A stretch of 64,000 nucleotides of DNA, taken from assembly GCF_035222375.1 (NCBI RefSeq), contig NC_085890.1, positions 310,001 through 374,000 of the forward strand, in the 5' to 3' direction. This DNA is from Podospora pseudocomata. Taxonomy: Eukaryota; Ascomycota; Sordariomycetes; Sordariales; Podosporaceae. Shown here one piece after another: positions 9,771 through 20,619 of the stretch. How positions within the stretch are numbered: position 1 is the first letter of the stretch; each line of letters starts with the position of its first letter. A program made the translations under genes and the position numbers. The notes under the pieces are model-generated. The model worked only from the letters and a program-made list of their open reading frames with translations. It ran no database searches and was not told the origin of the DNA.

Positions 9771-12760
9771 ATGGCCTCCAAGCGCAAAGCTGCCGCCATG
9801 GCCTCGGCTACTGTAACCGAGGAGCCTGTTGACCCCAGTGACGAGCTGATGTTTCTCTGTCTTGGAGGAGGCAATGAAGTTGGCCGTTCATGTCATATCA
9901 TTCAATACAAGGGAAAGACAGTCATGGTATGTGCTGAGATGAGGTCAGCGCTCTTCTTACCCTGTCTTAGCTGCTAATGTTTGGTTTGTCATCTAGCTTG
10001 ATGCCGGCCAACATCCCGCCTATGATGGGCTTGCAGCCCTTCCGTTCTTTGACGACTTTGACCTGAGCACTGTAGATGTGCTTCTCATCAGCCAGTAAGT
10101 TGCCCTCTCCGAGTCTAATAGCCCCCTTGGCGAAGCAAGAGTAGCATGGTGTTGGTTTGGGACAACAATGGGTGGAGGTAGACTTGTAATGAGTCGCCGT
10201 GTCACTGTCACTCTGTCACTCTTTTCAGCATCATGTACCGTCCATCAGCAACATCATCATCTCCATATGTATCCATATATCAAATACAAGATCTTGTCGC
10301 CATTACCACCCCCTGCCTTCATCGTCTCATGCCACCGTCCCCTGTGAAGCCTTTCTGAAATCATCATGAGAACACACACCCTGACTGACTGAAATAGTTT
10401 CCATATCGATCATGCTGCCTCATTACCCTATGTCTTGGCAAAGACAAACTTCCGCGGTCGTGTGTTCATGACACATCCCACTAAGGCTATCTACAAGTGG
10501 TTGATCCAAGACAGCGTCAGAGTCGGCAACACATCGTCCAACCCAACAACGCAGCTGGTCTACACAGAACAAGACCACTTGAACACATTTCCCCAGATCG
10601 AAGCCATCGACTATCATACAACACACACCATCTCGGGCATTCGGGTGACGCCATACCCAGCCGGCCATGTGCTCGGCGCAGCCATGTTTCTTATTGAGAT
10701 TGCAGGTTTAAACATCTTCTTCACTGGCGATTACTCCCGCGAGCAAGATCGTCACTTGGTATCAGCCCAAGTGCCAAAAGGCGTGAAGATCGATGTCTTG
10801 ATCACCGAGTCAACATACGGCATTGCCTCCCACGTCCCACGTTTGGAGAGAGAACAGGCCCTCATGAAGTCCATCACAGGCATTCTCAACAGGGGTGGCC
10901 GTGTTCTGATGCCCGTTTTTGCCCTCGGCAGAGCCCAGGAGCTTCTTCTTATTCTAGATGAATACTGGGACAAGCATGCCGAGTATCAGAAGTACCCAAT
11001 CTACTACGCCAGCAACCTCGCCAGGAAGTGTATGCTGGTGTACCAAACATATGTTGGTGCGATGAACGACAACATCAAGCGTCTGTTCCGGGAGCGCATG
11101 GCTGAGGCTGAGGCGTCTGGTGATGGTGCCGGTAAGGGTGGGCCGTGGGACTTCAAGTTCATCCGCTCGCTCAAGAGCATTGATAGGTTTGAGGATGTGG
11201 GCGGGTGCGTGATGCTTGCCAGTCCCGGTATGCTGCAGAACGGTGTCAGCAGGGAACTTCTTGAGCGGTGGGCTCCCAGCGAGAAGAACGGTGTTATCAT
11301 CACCGGTTATAGCGTGGAGGGCACGATGGCCAAGCAGATCATGCAGGAGCCCGAACACATTCAAGCCGTCATGTCGCGGAATACCGGTGGAGGCAGGCGA
11401 GGCCCTGGAAGAGACGCCGAGAAGGTTTTGATTCCGAGGCGTTGCACCGTCCAGGAGTACTCTTTTGCCGCCCATGTCGACGGCACCGAGAACAGAGAGT
11501 TTATTGAGGAGGTTGCGGCACCTGTAGTGGTCAGTTCCTTTTGCATTTTTCCATTTGACGAGTTTTCCTAACATGACAATCAGATTCTTGTCCACGGTGA
11601 GGTTCACAATATGATGCGTCTGAAATCCAAACTGCTCTCTTTAAACGCGACCAAGACAAGCAAGGTCAAGGTTTTCAGTCCCAAGAACTGCGAGGAGCTC
11701 CGCATTCCATTCAAGACCGACAAGACTGCCAAGGTTGTCGGCAAGCTTGCGTCGATCCTACAGCCTCTGAGCTCCCCCGAGGAGCCCCAGCTCATCACCG
11801 GTGTTCTCGTCCAGAACGACTTCAAGATGTCATTGATGGCGCCTGAAGATCTCCGCGAATTCGCTGGTCTTACCACCACAACCATCTCTTGCAAGCAGCG
11901 CATGAGGCTCAGTGCCGCGGGCGTCGACCTGATCAAGTGGGGCCTGGAAGGAACATTTGGTACCATTGAAGAGCTCCCAATCTCCAAGAAGCTGTCTTCA
12001 AATGGAGAAGACCACGACATGAATGGCTCTGGACAGGAGGTGGCCGACGAGGAGCTTTCCGTCGACGAAGTACTCGCTGCCTATCTCGTCATGGGCGTAA
12101 TCACGGTTCGCCACCGGTCCAACGGCGAGGTCGAAATTGAGTGGGAAGGAAACATGCTCAACGATGGTATCGCAGATGCGGTAATGGCCGTCTTGCTAGC
12201 CATCGAATCCTCCCCAGCGGCAGTAAAACGTAAGTGTTTAGTTCGCGCCCCTTTCTTGTTTATCTATACTAACGTGAAAACCAGGCTCTGCCTCCAAAAA
12301 CCCACATTCCCACTCTCACTCGTTCAATCTCCCCGTTCGGAACCTGCACTCTAACCTCTCCGCTACTGAACGCCTCGAGCGCCTCATGCTCTTCCTCGAG
12401 GCCCAGTTCGGGGCAGACAACGTCTCCCCCATCGCCGAGCCCAATCTGTCCCCTGTTCCCCCTCCCCAGCCAAAGATCAAATCTTCCGAGGGTGACGACG
12501 AAGAAGCAGACGCCAGCATGGACGTCTCCGAGGACGAGGAGCATGGAGCTACGCAGCTGGCCCAGAGAAGAGAGGCCGAGCTGGCGAGGCTGCACAAACT
12601 GGGCATTCCCGTGCCAGGGATCAACATCAGGGTGGACAAGATGGAGGCCAAGGTTTGGCTGGAGGGTCTGGAGATTGAGTGTGGCAACAAGGTGTTTGGA
12701 GATCGGGTGAGGGCCGTGGTGGAGAGGGCCGTTGAGGTTACTGCGCCTCTGTGGGGGTAA
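9771..12760 (+). CDS. ysh1: CPSF73/Ysh1 pre-mRNA 3'-end endoribonuclease
   Basis: Five exons: 9771-9926, 9997-10094, 10398-11529, 11584-12229, 12285-12760; all phases agree and give 835 aa. The protein is a metallo-beta-lactamase/beta-CASP nuclease that cuts pre-mRNA at the poly(A) site inside CPF/CPSF. Seen in order: [22 protein letters not shown], the zinc signature HFHIDH at residues 85-90 (first His codon split by intron 2), [32 protein letters not shown], the beta-CASP segment with [14 protein letters not shown], and [17 protein letters not shown] opening exon 4. The C-terminal third is the CPSF73-100 domain with an acidic linker near residues 710-740. Introns 1, 3 and 4 are 70, 54 and 55 nt, but intron 2 is 303 nt. 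The MASKRK start follows a CT-rich leader. Confidence 0.95.
10095..10397 (+). other. Unusually long intron 2 of ysh1
   Basis: Donor GTAAGT at 10095 and acceptor TAG at 10395-10397, 303 nt, against 54-70 nt for the gene's other introns. It contains a short CTGTCACT-type repeat near 10203-10222 and CTGACTGACTGAAATAG at its 3' end, a good branch-plus-acceptor. If retained, translation stops at once (CAG TAA), before the catalytic histidines. Confidence 0.85.
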
Positions 12761-13899
12761 ACGTCTCCACACAAAATATGACGGGTTGGTGCAACAGAAG
12801 GCATTATTTAGGATTATCGGTTTTCTCAATGGCTAAAACGATGACTGCCTGGAATGGGGTGAGGTTGTGTACTAATTGGAGAGTGTTTATTGGCGTTGTT
12901 GGCAGACCTCTGCGCTACAAAGTATGATGATAACCATCCTTACTTAGAAGAGAATATGCTACAGGTGTGAGATATGCAACCCAACCTGGAAGATGTCACC
13001 ACACGACCCCTGAAGCGGCCCAGAAAACATATGAAGAAAAGCTTATTTCCACGTCCTGTGGCTCCCCAATTCCTACATATTACCAGGGGTTGGGTCAACA
13101 AGCCTCTGGAACACGTATCTACGTATCTACCTACCTTGTCGGCTGCTTGATGGTGCATGGATGAGTGCGAGTCTGAGTGTATGGCCAGCAGACATTTTTC
13201 CCGTCCTGAGAATGGAAAAGGGTGGGGGTGTGTAAGCGGGTGGTCTCGATCCTGCAGCCTCAAAACATAAAAACGTGGGGGTTGTCTTCTGACCTCGTGC
13301 ATCGGGAAACAAATTACAGCTTGAATCCAGTAATATCTCTCTTATCTCTACAGATGAACGGGGCAAGCCATTGTGGTACGTATGTATATCATGCAGTAAT
13401 GCCACTGGCTTTTCTCACTCCTGAAAGAGAGCACTTGCACTGTTTCACTCGGCAGCAAACCCATGAGATTGATCGGGATTCTTATTCATACTTCTTCCTC
13501 ATACTTCATACACAGTCGGGTTAGTTAATAACAATTAAAAGGACATATATACTTTTTGAAGTTGTTCTCTCCTTCGACTCTTTGTATTGGTCGTACCAAT
13601 GCGCCCTTTTTTGACTTTTTTTGTTGTCCTCTCAATCGTACGCCGTGATACAGTCCCGCCGTCATTTCCCCCATTAACTCCCCATGCAATGCAAAAAGCA
13701 ACAAACCAGTACCCCCAAAACACACGAGAAGCGATATCCAACACCAAGAAAAGCCAAATCATATCCGAAACACCAGTCGCTCGCTTGCCCTGAATTTGCC
13801 TTTTTCATTCAACAAACCCAAACAACCATGCTAAAGTCGAGCCCACTCCGTAGAAAAGAAAAAGAGGAATTTGAAAATGCCGATTGAAGGGAGAGGCTT
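12761..13899. other. Convergent intergenic region after ysh1
   Basis: About 1.1 kb between the convergent ysh1 (+) and F-box (-) genes. It should hold both 3'UTRs. It contains repeated CTACGTAT/CTACCTACC words near 13118-13136 and one hydrophobic minus-strand ORF listed separately. Confidence 0.5.
13535..13807 (-). CDS. Possible small hydrophobic protein or 3' exon (uncertain)
   Basis: A minus-strand frame open from about 13807 to a stop at 13535. Without splicing the first ATG is at 13762 (75 aa). The frame upstream of that ATG reads QGKRATGVSD and is preceded by ATTCAG, which could be a splice acceptor near 13789. The N-terminal half holds a strongly hydrophobic, Trp-rich stretch (IWLFLVLDIA, then VFWGYWFVAFCIAW) like one or two membrane segments; the C-terminal half is very basic. 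I recognise no family. It lies in the 3' flank of the F-box gene on the same strand, so it may be chance. No matching upstream exon was found. Confidence 0.2.
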
Positions 13900-15955
13900 T
13901 CAAAGCTTGCGCCCAAACATAAAGCTCCCATACATTCCGCCAACCTCAGACCTCGCAACTGGGATCTTTCTCATGCCCCAGGAATCAGCTCCCATCTTCC
14001 ACGACCGACGCCCATCGTCCCTGACAATAGGCTTGCCAGTCGTCGCGTCCTTCAGCGGCTGTCTCACCAGCCATCCTCGGCTGCCACACTCTGACATCTT
14101 CCAGCCAGCACGCTCCACCGCCGCGGCCGACTTCTTCACCCTCTTGAACACATCTTCGGCAACCTCGATAACTTCCAATGGCTCAGAAAAGTTCTTGAGA
14201 ATGGCGCAGCCGCTGCTAAAAAGATAGACCAGATCGAGCTCCTGACCCCAGAAGTCAGACAGGTCCAAATACTTGAGAGTATGAGGGACCCAGTCCAGCT
14301 GCATCTGCACATCATCCTCGGTGTTCTCGTCAGGAAGGAAAAGGCGGTTGACGTCCGCCAAAGTGAGAGAGCGGCCTATGGCAAACTCCTCGAGATGCTT
14401 GGTCAGCGGCCGGAGAAGCTCAACATGGGAGGGCTCCATCTTGCTGCCCTTTAAACTGAGAGACTTGAGGGTCCTGGGAAGAACAGGAAGCAATTCGTTG
14501 AGGCTCTCGGCGTCGAAAAGCTGGTGGCTTCTGGCATCGGTGGCCAAGCTCAAGAACTCGAGCTCCTTGGCAGCAGGGTGGTTTGTCAGGAAGTCAATGA
14601 CGCCCCTGGCACTCAAAAGCGTGCACTTGGCCAGATTGAGGTGTGTAATGCGGGCAGTCACCGGGATCGCAGCAAGGGCAGCGTCTGTTATCCGCGTACC
14701 CGCAACATCGAGGTGCGTAAGGTGGTTTAGCCTTGGGAGAATGGTCTCGAGCACGACCGAGGGCAGGGTGAGGCACTTGTGCAGTGAGAGACGACGGATC
14801 GAAAGCACAGGGGGCCAGTCGGGCGACACTATCGATGTGAAAGCCTCCTTGAACTTGGTCGACGTGCAACCGCAGAAATCCACCGCCTGCAGCCTCGGCA
14901 AGCCAAGGAAGAGCTTCCGCAATACATCGGCGTTCAAATCATCGTCGAGGTATTCCTGCGCAAGAAACTCTTGCAGGTTGGGGGTGAGGTCGAGGCATCG
15001 GAGGAGGGTCTCTGAGGTAAGGTTGCGCGCTTGCGAGCGTTCGGCCGCTGTGGAGAAGAGCTGCGCAGGGTTGAAGTGGCAAAAATCAAGCCGCCGCACA
15101 ATTGTGCCCAGGGTGGAGTGCTCCGAAATGTGGGCGAGGAACTTTTGGAAAATTCGCGAGTGGGGAATCGTGATCTTGCTGTAGAGAGTGGTTAAGGTCG
15201 CGATGTGAAGCGTCCGCGAGGTCAGCAACAACGACATGAGGTCGACATTGCGCCTCGAGACCCCATTGGGGGGGACATCAAGGGCAAGAAGGTTGATGAT
15301 GGAGGCTGGATCATGTCAGCATGACTATTTTGGATAGGCAGTAGTGGGGGGGGGAGGGGGGGGACAACGTACTCAAAATCTCAGTCGGGAGTCTCTCGAG
15401 AGGAGCATCGCCGGGTCTGTTGGCACCCCCACGCTTGGTGGGCTTGGGCGTGTCCTTGAAGACTTGATGAAGGATCTGGAGGTCTCCGAAGCTCTTACTG
15501 GCAAGTTTTCCCTTGACCTGAATCTCCTTCCAGCCTCTGAAGGAATCGGCGGGAGTCCAATATCCAAGGAGCCGGCTGTTGGGGTTCGTGACGGGCGGCA
15601 GGAACTTGGTGGGGGGTTGAGTGTGAGGTTGAGTGTGAGTGTGGGTGTGAGTCTGAGTTTGGATCATCTTCAGTTCCTGAGAATCGGTGCTAGAAGTCGA
15701 TCCTGTCGGGCTGGGAGGAGAGAGCAAGTCGTCGATGGCCTCAGGGTCGAGATAGGATGAAATCTTTGTTTTGGAAAAGCACTGGGGTAAGGTGCTTTCG
15801 TTTTCCCGGATGGACGAGAAAGAAGAGCGGGATGCCCGGTCCGGGGTGGCAGGCCGATCCCGGGTCATGGTTAAGTAGTCCGGGGAGCAGTCCCTCGAAG
15901 GTGTTCCCAGGGGGGAGACGTGCAAATGGGCTGGTCTCGGCTTGGAGACCGCCAT
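13900..15955 (-). CDS. F-box / leucine-rich-repeat protein
   Basis: Two exons, 15955-15373 and 15305-13900, joined across a 67-nt intron (donor GTACGT at 15372, branch GCTGAC, acceptor CAG at 15306); 662 aa. The intron falls inside the F-box, which reads APLERLPTEIL and then TSIINLLALDV (residues about 185-235). Degenerate leucine-rich repeats follow, such as LTHLDVAGTRITDAALAAI and ITHLNLAKCTLLS. The family acts as the substrate adaptor of SCF ubiquitin ligases; the target cannot be read from sequence. Upstream of the F-box lies a disordered, Ser/Pro-rich 180-residue region with a (Thr-His)n tract encoded by a GT/AC microsatellite near 15625-15665. Resembles Amn1-type F-box/LRR proteins but I would not assign an orthologue. 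An intron-internal poly-G run lies at about 15346-15363. Confidence 0.82.
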
Positions 15956-18900
15956 GGGGAAAGACAGCGGCGACAGGGTGAGGGATGTGTTGGGACGGGC
16001 TTGGCTGGGGTCCGGGGAGAAATTGCAGCGCCGGCAGGTCAGGTGTGCGATGCAAGAAAGAGATGGCGACAGGGCCGTTCCAGAGAGATTGATTCGATCT
16101 GATGGATGGTCAGAGCAACAGGGCAGGGTGTTTAGGCACCGTTGACAGCTGCTTGATCTGTTGAGGGGGGCCCGAGCCGTGGTCTCACAAGACTGTCCAA
16201 AAGGAACGAGGGGGCTTTCTATTAGTCAAGGCAATGGCTTCTTAGGTAAGAGGAAGTCTGCGATGGATGCAGTGATGCGGGGAAGATTGCGAGCTTGGTG
16301 TGGTTTTTTTTTTTCAGATTCGGGATCCGCAATTCGTGGTCAGCCCTGCTATTTCTGACTATAAAATGCTGTCTGTCTCTCTGCACTCAGTGAATGATGC
16401 AGGGAGGGCGAGAAAGGTCGGAATGAAAAAGACGTGCGTCTGTCGAGGTTCCGACAGTGCGGTTCTGTCCTTAGCCTCGTGTTATTTTGTTGCAGGTAAG
16501 CAAAGCAGGTTCGCCCCAATTTCTGACTGAACAGATCAGGCACGAGCGGTGTAGCTTGTTTTCGATGAGTCGAGTCTGCGACCAAGATCACTCGATGACG
16601 ACGGTTGATGAAACCGAGAGTTTGGTGGAGCAGCAGAGCTCAGCGGAGGGATGGGGCCTGCAGTTCGAGGGCAGTTGCACAACGGCAAAGTCAACAATTG
16701 GATATGATGTGTAATGTTGCGAGGTATGAGTAGGAGGTGTAGTATCAGTTACGGCAGATGCAAGACAGTTGCGCACAAGCACATGGCGGATTTGAATTAA
16801 ATAGGGGACGTTAAGGCGGGAACCGATGCAGGCCGAGAAAACAAGCTCGGAGCACGGCTCCAACACGCTGGAAAAGTCTTTATTACTCATGGAAACTAGC
16901 GAGAATGGCCAGAGCCATTGTCACCTGGACATCGCATCGGCCATCGGCGCTCCGTCTGGGCGGTTGCCGCATTTTTTTATGTACACTTCACCTCGCACCG
17001 CGAACTCGGCGACAGGACCCTGCTGTCAATCAAGACTTCGCCCCGCTGTCTGCAGCAGACATGTGGAAGCTGGAAGCTGCTGCTAGAATCGGGCAGCCTA
17101 CACTGGTGTTCATCTTTCTTTTCTTGTCTGTCGTCAGTTTGCGAACGGCTAGTGACCGGTAACCAAGATTTATGCATATTGTCCCTGGCGAGCCAACCAA
17201 ACAGCCCAGAGCTGCTGTACAAACGGTACAAATGATATAAATTCCAACCGCAACCCTCCCTCTCGAAAACAAAGAAGAAACACCAAGCAAGGCGCGAGAC
17301 GGCCAGCAGTTGACGAAAATTGCGTCAAGCCGTGCCTCATAACAGCCCGAACCGCTGATTCTCTGCTCACTCGAATGCCCGAGTTTCTCTGACATGGCAT
17401 AACATCATCGGCGAGCCGTGAGGAGGTGGTGGTCGAGAGGTGGCCAACCGGCGCAGCCAGCGGTTGACAGAGCTTGCCGGTACGTAATGGTTTGAACTTC
17501 TCCACCAAACCCTTCCAACACTGCAGGAATTTTTCCTGCTTGCCCAAAGAGCACTGGTTGCACTGGTCCTCGCTTTGCAACCTTCCCCTCTGCTCCCGTG
17601 GTGTTTTATTCGGCCGATTATTAGAGCAGTTCCTCTTGTTATGGCATCAATCTCCATGTTGGTCTTTGTACAGTCGGCTGATCTGGCGTGACGTTGCCTT
17701 GTGCAAAACCGTGGCCTCCCATAGGTTGAAAATGCAATTTCTTACCTAATCATTGGTCGGTGACGTGAGGCATTGCCCCTCCCTCATCTCACCCACAAAC
17801 GACATGGCACAACCACACAACCTCAAGGTGCTCGAGATATCCGGACCTGGCGAAGGTCAACAATCAGACATGCCAGGCGTGCCAGATCAGACGCCGAATC
17901 AGCGCCGAGAGACAGCTCAAAAGTCAAACGCTTCCTTCGCCTGCTGATCACATCAGATCCTATGACTGCATCGGTCAATGGCTCTGCTGCTTTTTTTGCC
18001 CTTTGCCGCCCTCGAGCTCCAGCTAGCCTGCCGTCCCGGTTCCTGGGTGCTTTGTTGGAACCAATCTATCAACCAAAACCCATAGCGTCTCATGACTGTC
18101 AACACCATCGCCAGCACAGCACTTTGCAGGGCCAAGACACATCTGGCCAGCCCAACCTGCCAAGGAGCCAAGTCATGTCCAACTCGCCTGAAAGGAGGCT
18201 CGTTTTGTTCACGTGGTGCTTGATCTGTTGCCCTGTCGCGGCAGGTCGTCTGCCAAACGATCCCCGGGGGCCGGAGCCGCGTGCAGCCGTTTCTGCGCTA
18301 GCGATGCTGATTCCAGGTTGTTGTTGTAAGAGAATTTTTCTTTCCGTTCAACCAACCCTTGTTGTTGTCCCTGGACATCTTGCTGCTCGATGTACCTTAG
18401 CTTCTCTTTTACCCCACAGATTTGCTTGACCTATCTGCAGATAGAACGGACCTCTCGGGCATCGGATCCGGATCTCTTGCCCGGGATGGTAGGTGACACT
18501 TCAACAACGTGGGTGGCACAGGGCTCGGCCTCGAAACGTTGTCATTCCAGCGCGGCTGGCGACATGAAGGGCATGCATTTCAACCCGAGATCACGCATGC
18601 TGTGTCACATACTAAACAACCGTCGGAAAGGGCATCTCCTCGGAGGCTGACGATAGAGATGTGATGCTGAGTCGCCAGTTCTATGCCCATTAAAGTGACC
18701 CGCCCGGTTCACGTTCCAGCCCGCCGCACCCGCTTCCCCAGCTTTTTCGGCCCCTGAATGGGCCCTGACCTCCACTAGCGCCCTCATGGGGGGAGACGTC
18801 GTATCAGACGGCCTCACCTGATCTCTGTCATTATCCACCAGATTCCACACATAATATCGACTGTAGGGATTGTCTGCGCCTGTTTTGGTAGTGAGAACCT

Positions 18901-19000
18901 CTCCGGCAGTGCGAATGCGAGGGCCAGACCGCCGATCTCTACTGGAGAAAATATAGCACGGCAATATCCGACTTGGCCAAACGACAACTCTTCCCAAAGG
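15956..19000. other. Gene-poor region upstream of the F-box gene
   Basis: About 3 kb with only scattered ORFs under about 220 codons, none with a domain, coding-like composition or consistent splice sites. The first few hundred bases are presumably the F-box gene's leader and promoter (minus strand). Base composition is ordinary and no transposon ends or long repeats were seen. Confidence 0.5.
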
Positions 19001-19024
19001 CCAGCTCGAAATGAGACCAGGCTT

Positions 19025-19714
19025 TTGATTACCGAGTGTTGCACATCATTACCACTGAGATCAGAAAGAAAGGAGAGCATCAGGCTTCGTGTATGGACTG
19101 TGTTTTACTCGTCAAGATTACCTATCGGAATGTTCTCGCCGAGGCAGGTCGTATACGCGGTGGGATCACAGTTGGAAACATTGGGTGAAAGCATCCCTCT
19201 GGTTTTCGAGGATCAACCAATACACCCTCCACGGTACCTACATGTCTTGATGTGTCCATACAGCATGCATATCCGTGCAAACACATGGGCCTCAAACTAC
19301 CGACAAATCAGAGCCGCGTTTCAAGCCCTCTTTTCCATAACATCTGACGTCATCGCCAGATACGTATCTTATCTGTGTAACCTTCAGCACCAAATCAACC
19401 AGCATCACCATGAAGAGGGGGCATTTGACTTGGCCTTCCACGCGGCTGAGAGAACTGCAGCCGATATATTAGTCGCATAGCTCTGGCCTTATGCATGTTT
19501 ACTGGAGCGCACGATATGTCTTATCAATGGATGAAGGATAATCCTACTGATTCACTAATTCGCTATCAGCCGTGCGCTACTGCTTGATGGCAGAGGCGCT
19601 CCTGGTGAACATGATTCGGCTGATATCGGTGAACAAGAGTATTTTAACACTGATTATGCGATGCCGGGTGATGTTTCATCGGATGAGACTCAATTCCACA
19701 GACCCCATTGAACA
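19025..19714 (+). CDS. Possible orphan gene or gene relic (weak)
   Basis: A 151-codon ORF (19025-19480) is followed by a second open stretch, about 19569-19714, that reads RALLLDGRGAPGEHD, later GEQEYFNTDYAMPGD, and ends at a TGA. Between them lie a CACTAATTCG branch-like site and the acceptor-like CTATCAG before 19569. I could not find a donor that joins the two in frame with confidence (GTGTAA near 19374 has the right phase but is a poor donor). No family recognised. It could be a lineage-specific gene, a decayed one, or chance. No conserved neighbour supports it. Confidence 0.2.
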
Positions 19715-20619
19715 TTGAGTCCTCAACAGCGAGCCCTATCACCGCTCTCGTGGACCAGAATGTCAACGCACCAGACCAAACAGCAGCCTACTTTATTCCG
19801 AATAAATAATCAGGCAACAAACCTGTCATCCTACCGGTATGTCCGGATCATCTTGGTGGGAGCGGACTATTCCCACCTAGCCATGCCCTAAACGACTTTG
19901 TACTTTCAGTTTCTGCCATAATATTGATTATAGTGTGAATTATGAAGCTCTGGTAACTCGGACAAACAACCACTTGTGAGAGCAAGGATAGTAGATCGTG
20001 ATCCCAGCTTGGAGATGGCAACGGGGAAGGTCGCACTGAAGAGATCGTAATTATCACAGCTCGGGCATTGAGACAACATGGACATCGTCAGTAGCCAGGT
20101 CGGAAACTCGCGTGGTTGGAGGTATACGGCCTGGTTTCTCCTCACAATGTAACTTGATTCATGGTTTGTTCAATGTCCGGTTCGTAACCAAGCATGTTTC
20201 TGGTGTACGGCTTCACTTTAAACATTGGTCCTTCACTGTAGGTAGCGAATCTTAGCAAAGTATGTAGACACATGCTAAGCAAAAGATTAGTTTCTTGTAT
20301 TAAATCCCGAGACAAAGACCCGACAGATGGTTATGTTCACAGGAACTTCGATGCGTTCGATCCTCATGCTCTATAACCCCATCTTCCAAAATAATAAAGG
20401 AAGTGAGTCAACTCCTCAAACGCCGCTCGCGATTAGGTTCGCTTATATATCCGTCGTAGAAAGAAAAGAAACCACAAGTTATCCTACCAACCCATCCCTG
20501 TCCCACTTGAACATTCCCACTTGTTTTTTTCGCCATGCCAAATTACCATATCATACAATGCATTTGCCGCCGCACTATATCTATCGCCGTCTTAAGTTTC
20601 AGGTGTATCAGCTAAAAGA
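19715..20619. other. Intergenic region, 3' flank of the ING/PHD gene
   Basis: About 0.9 kb, somewhat A/T-richer than the genes beside it. It should contain the 3'UTR of the ING/PHD gene at its right end. Nothing else could be supported. Confidence 0.5.
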
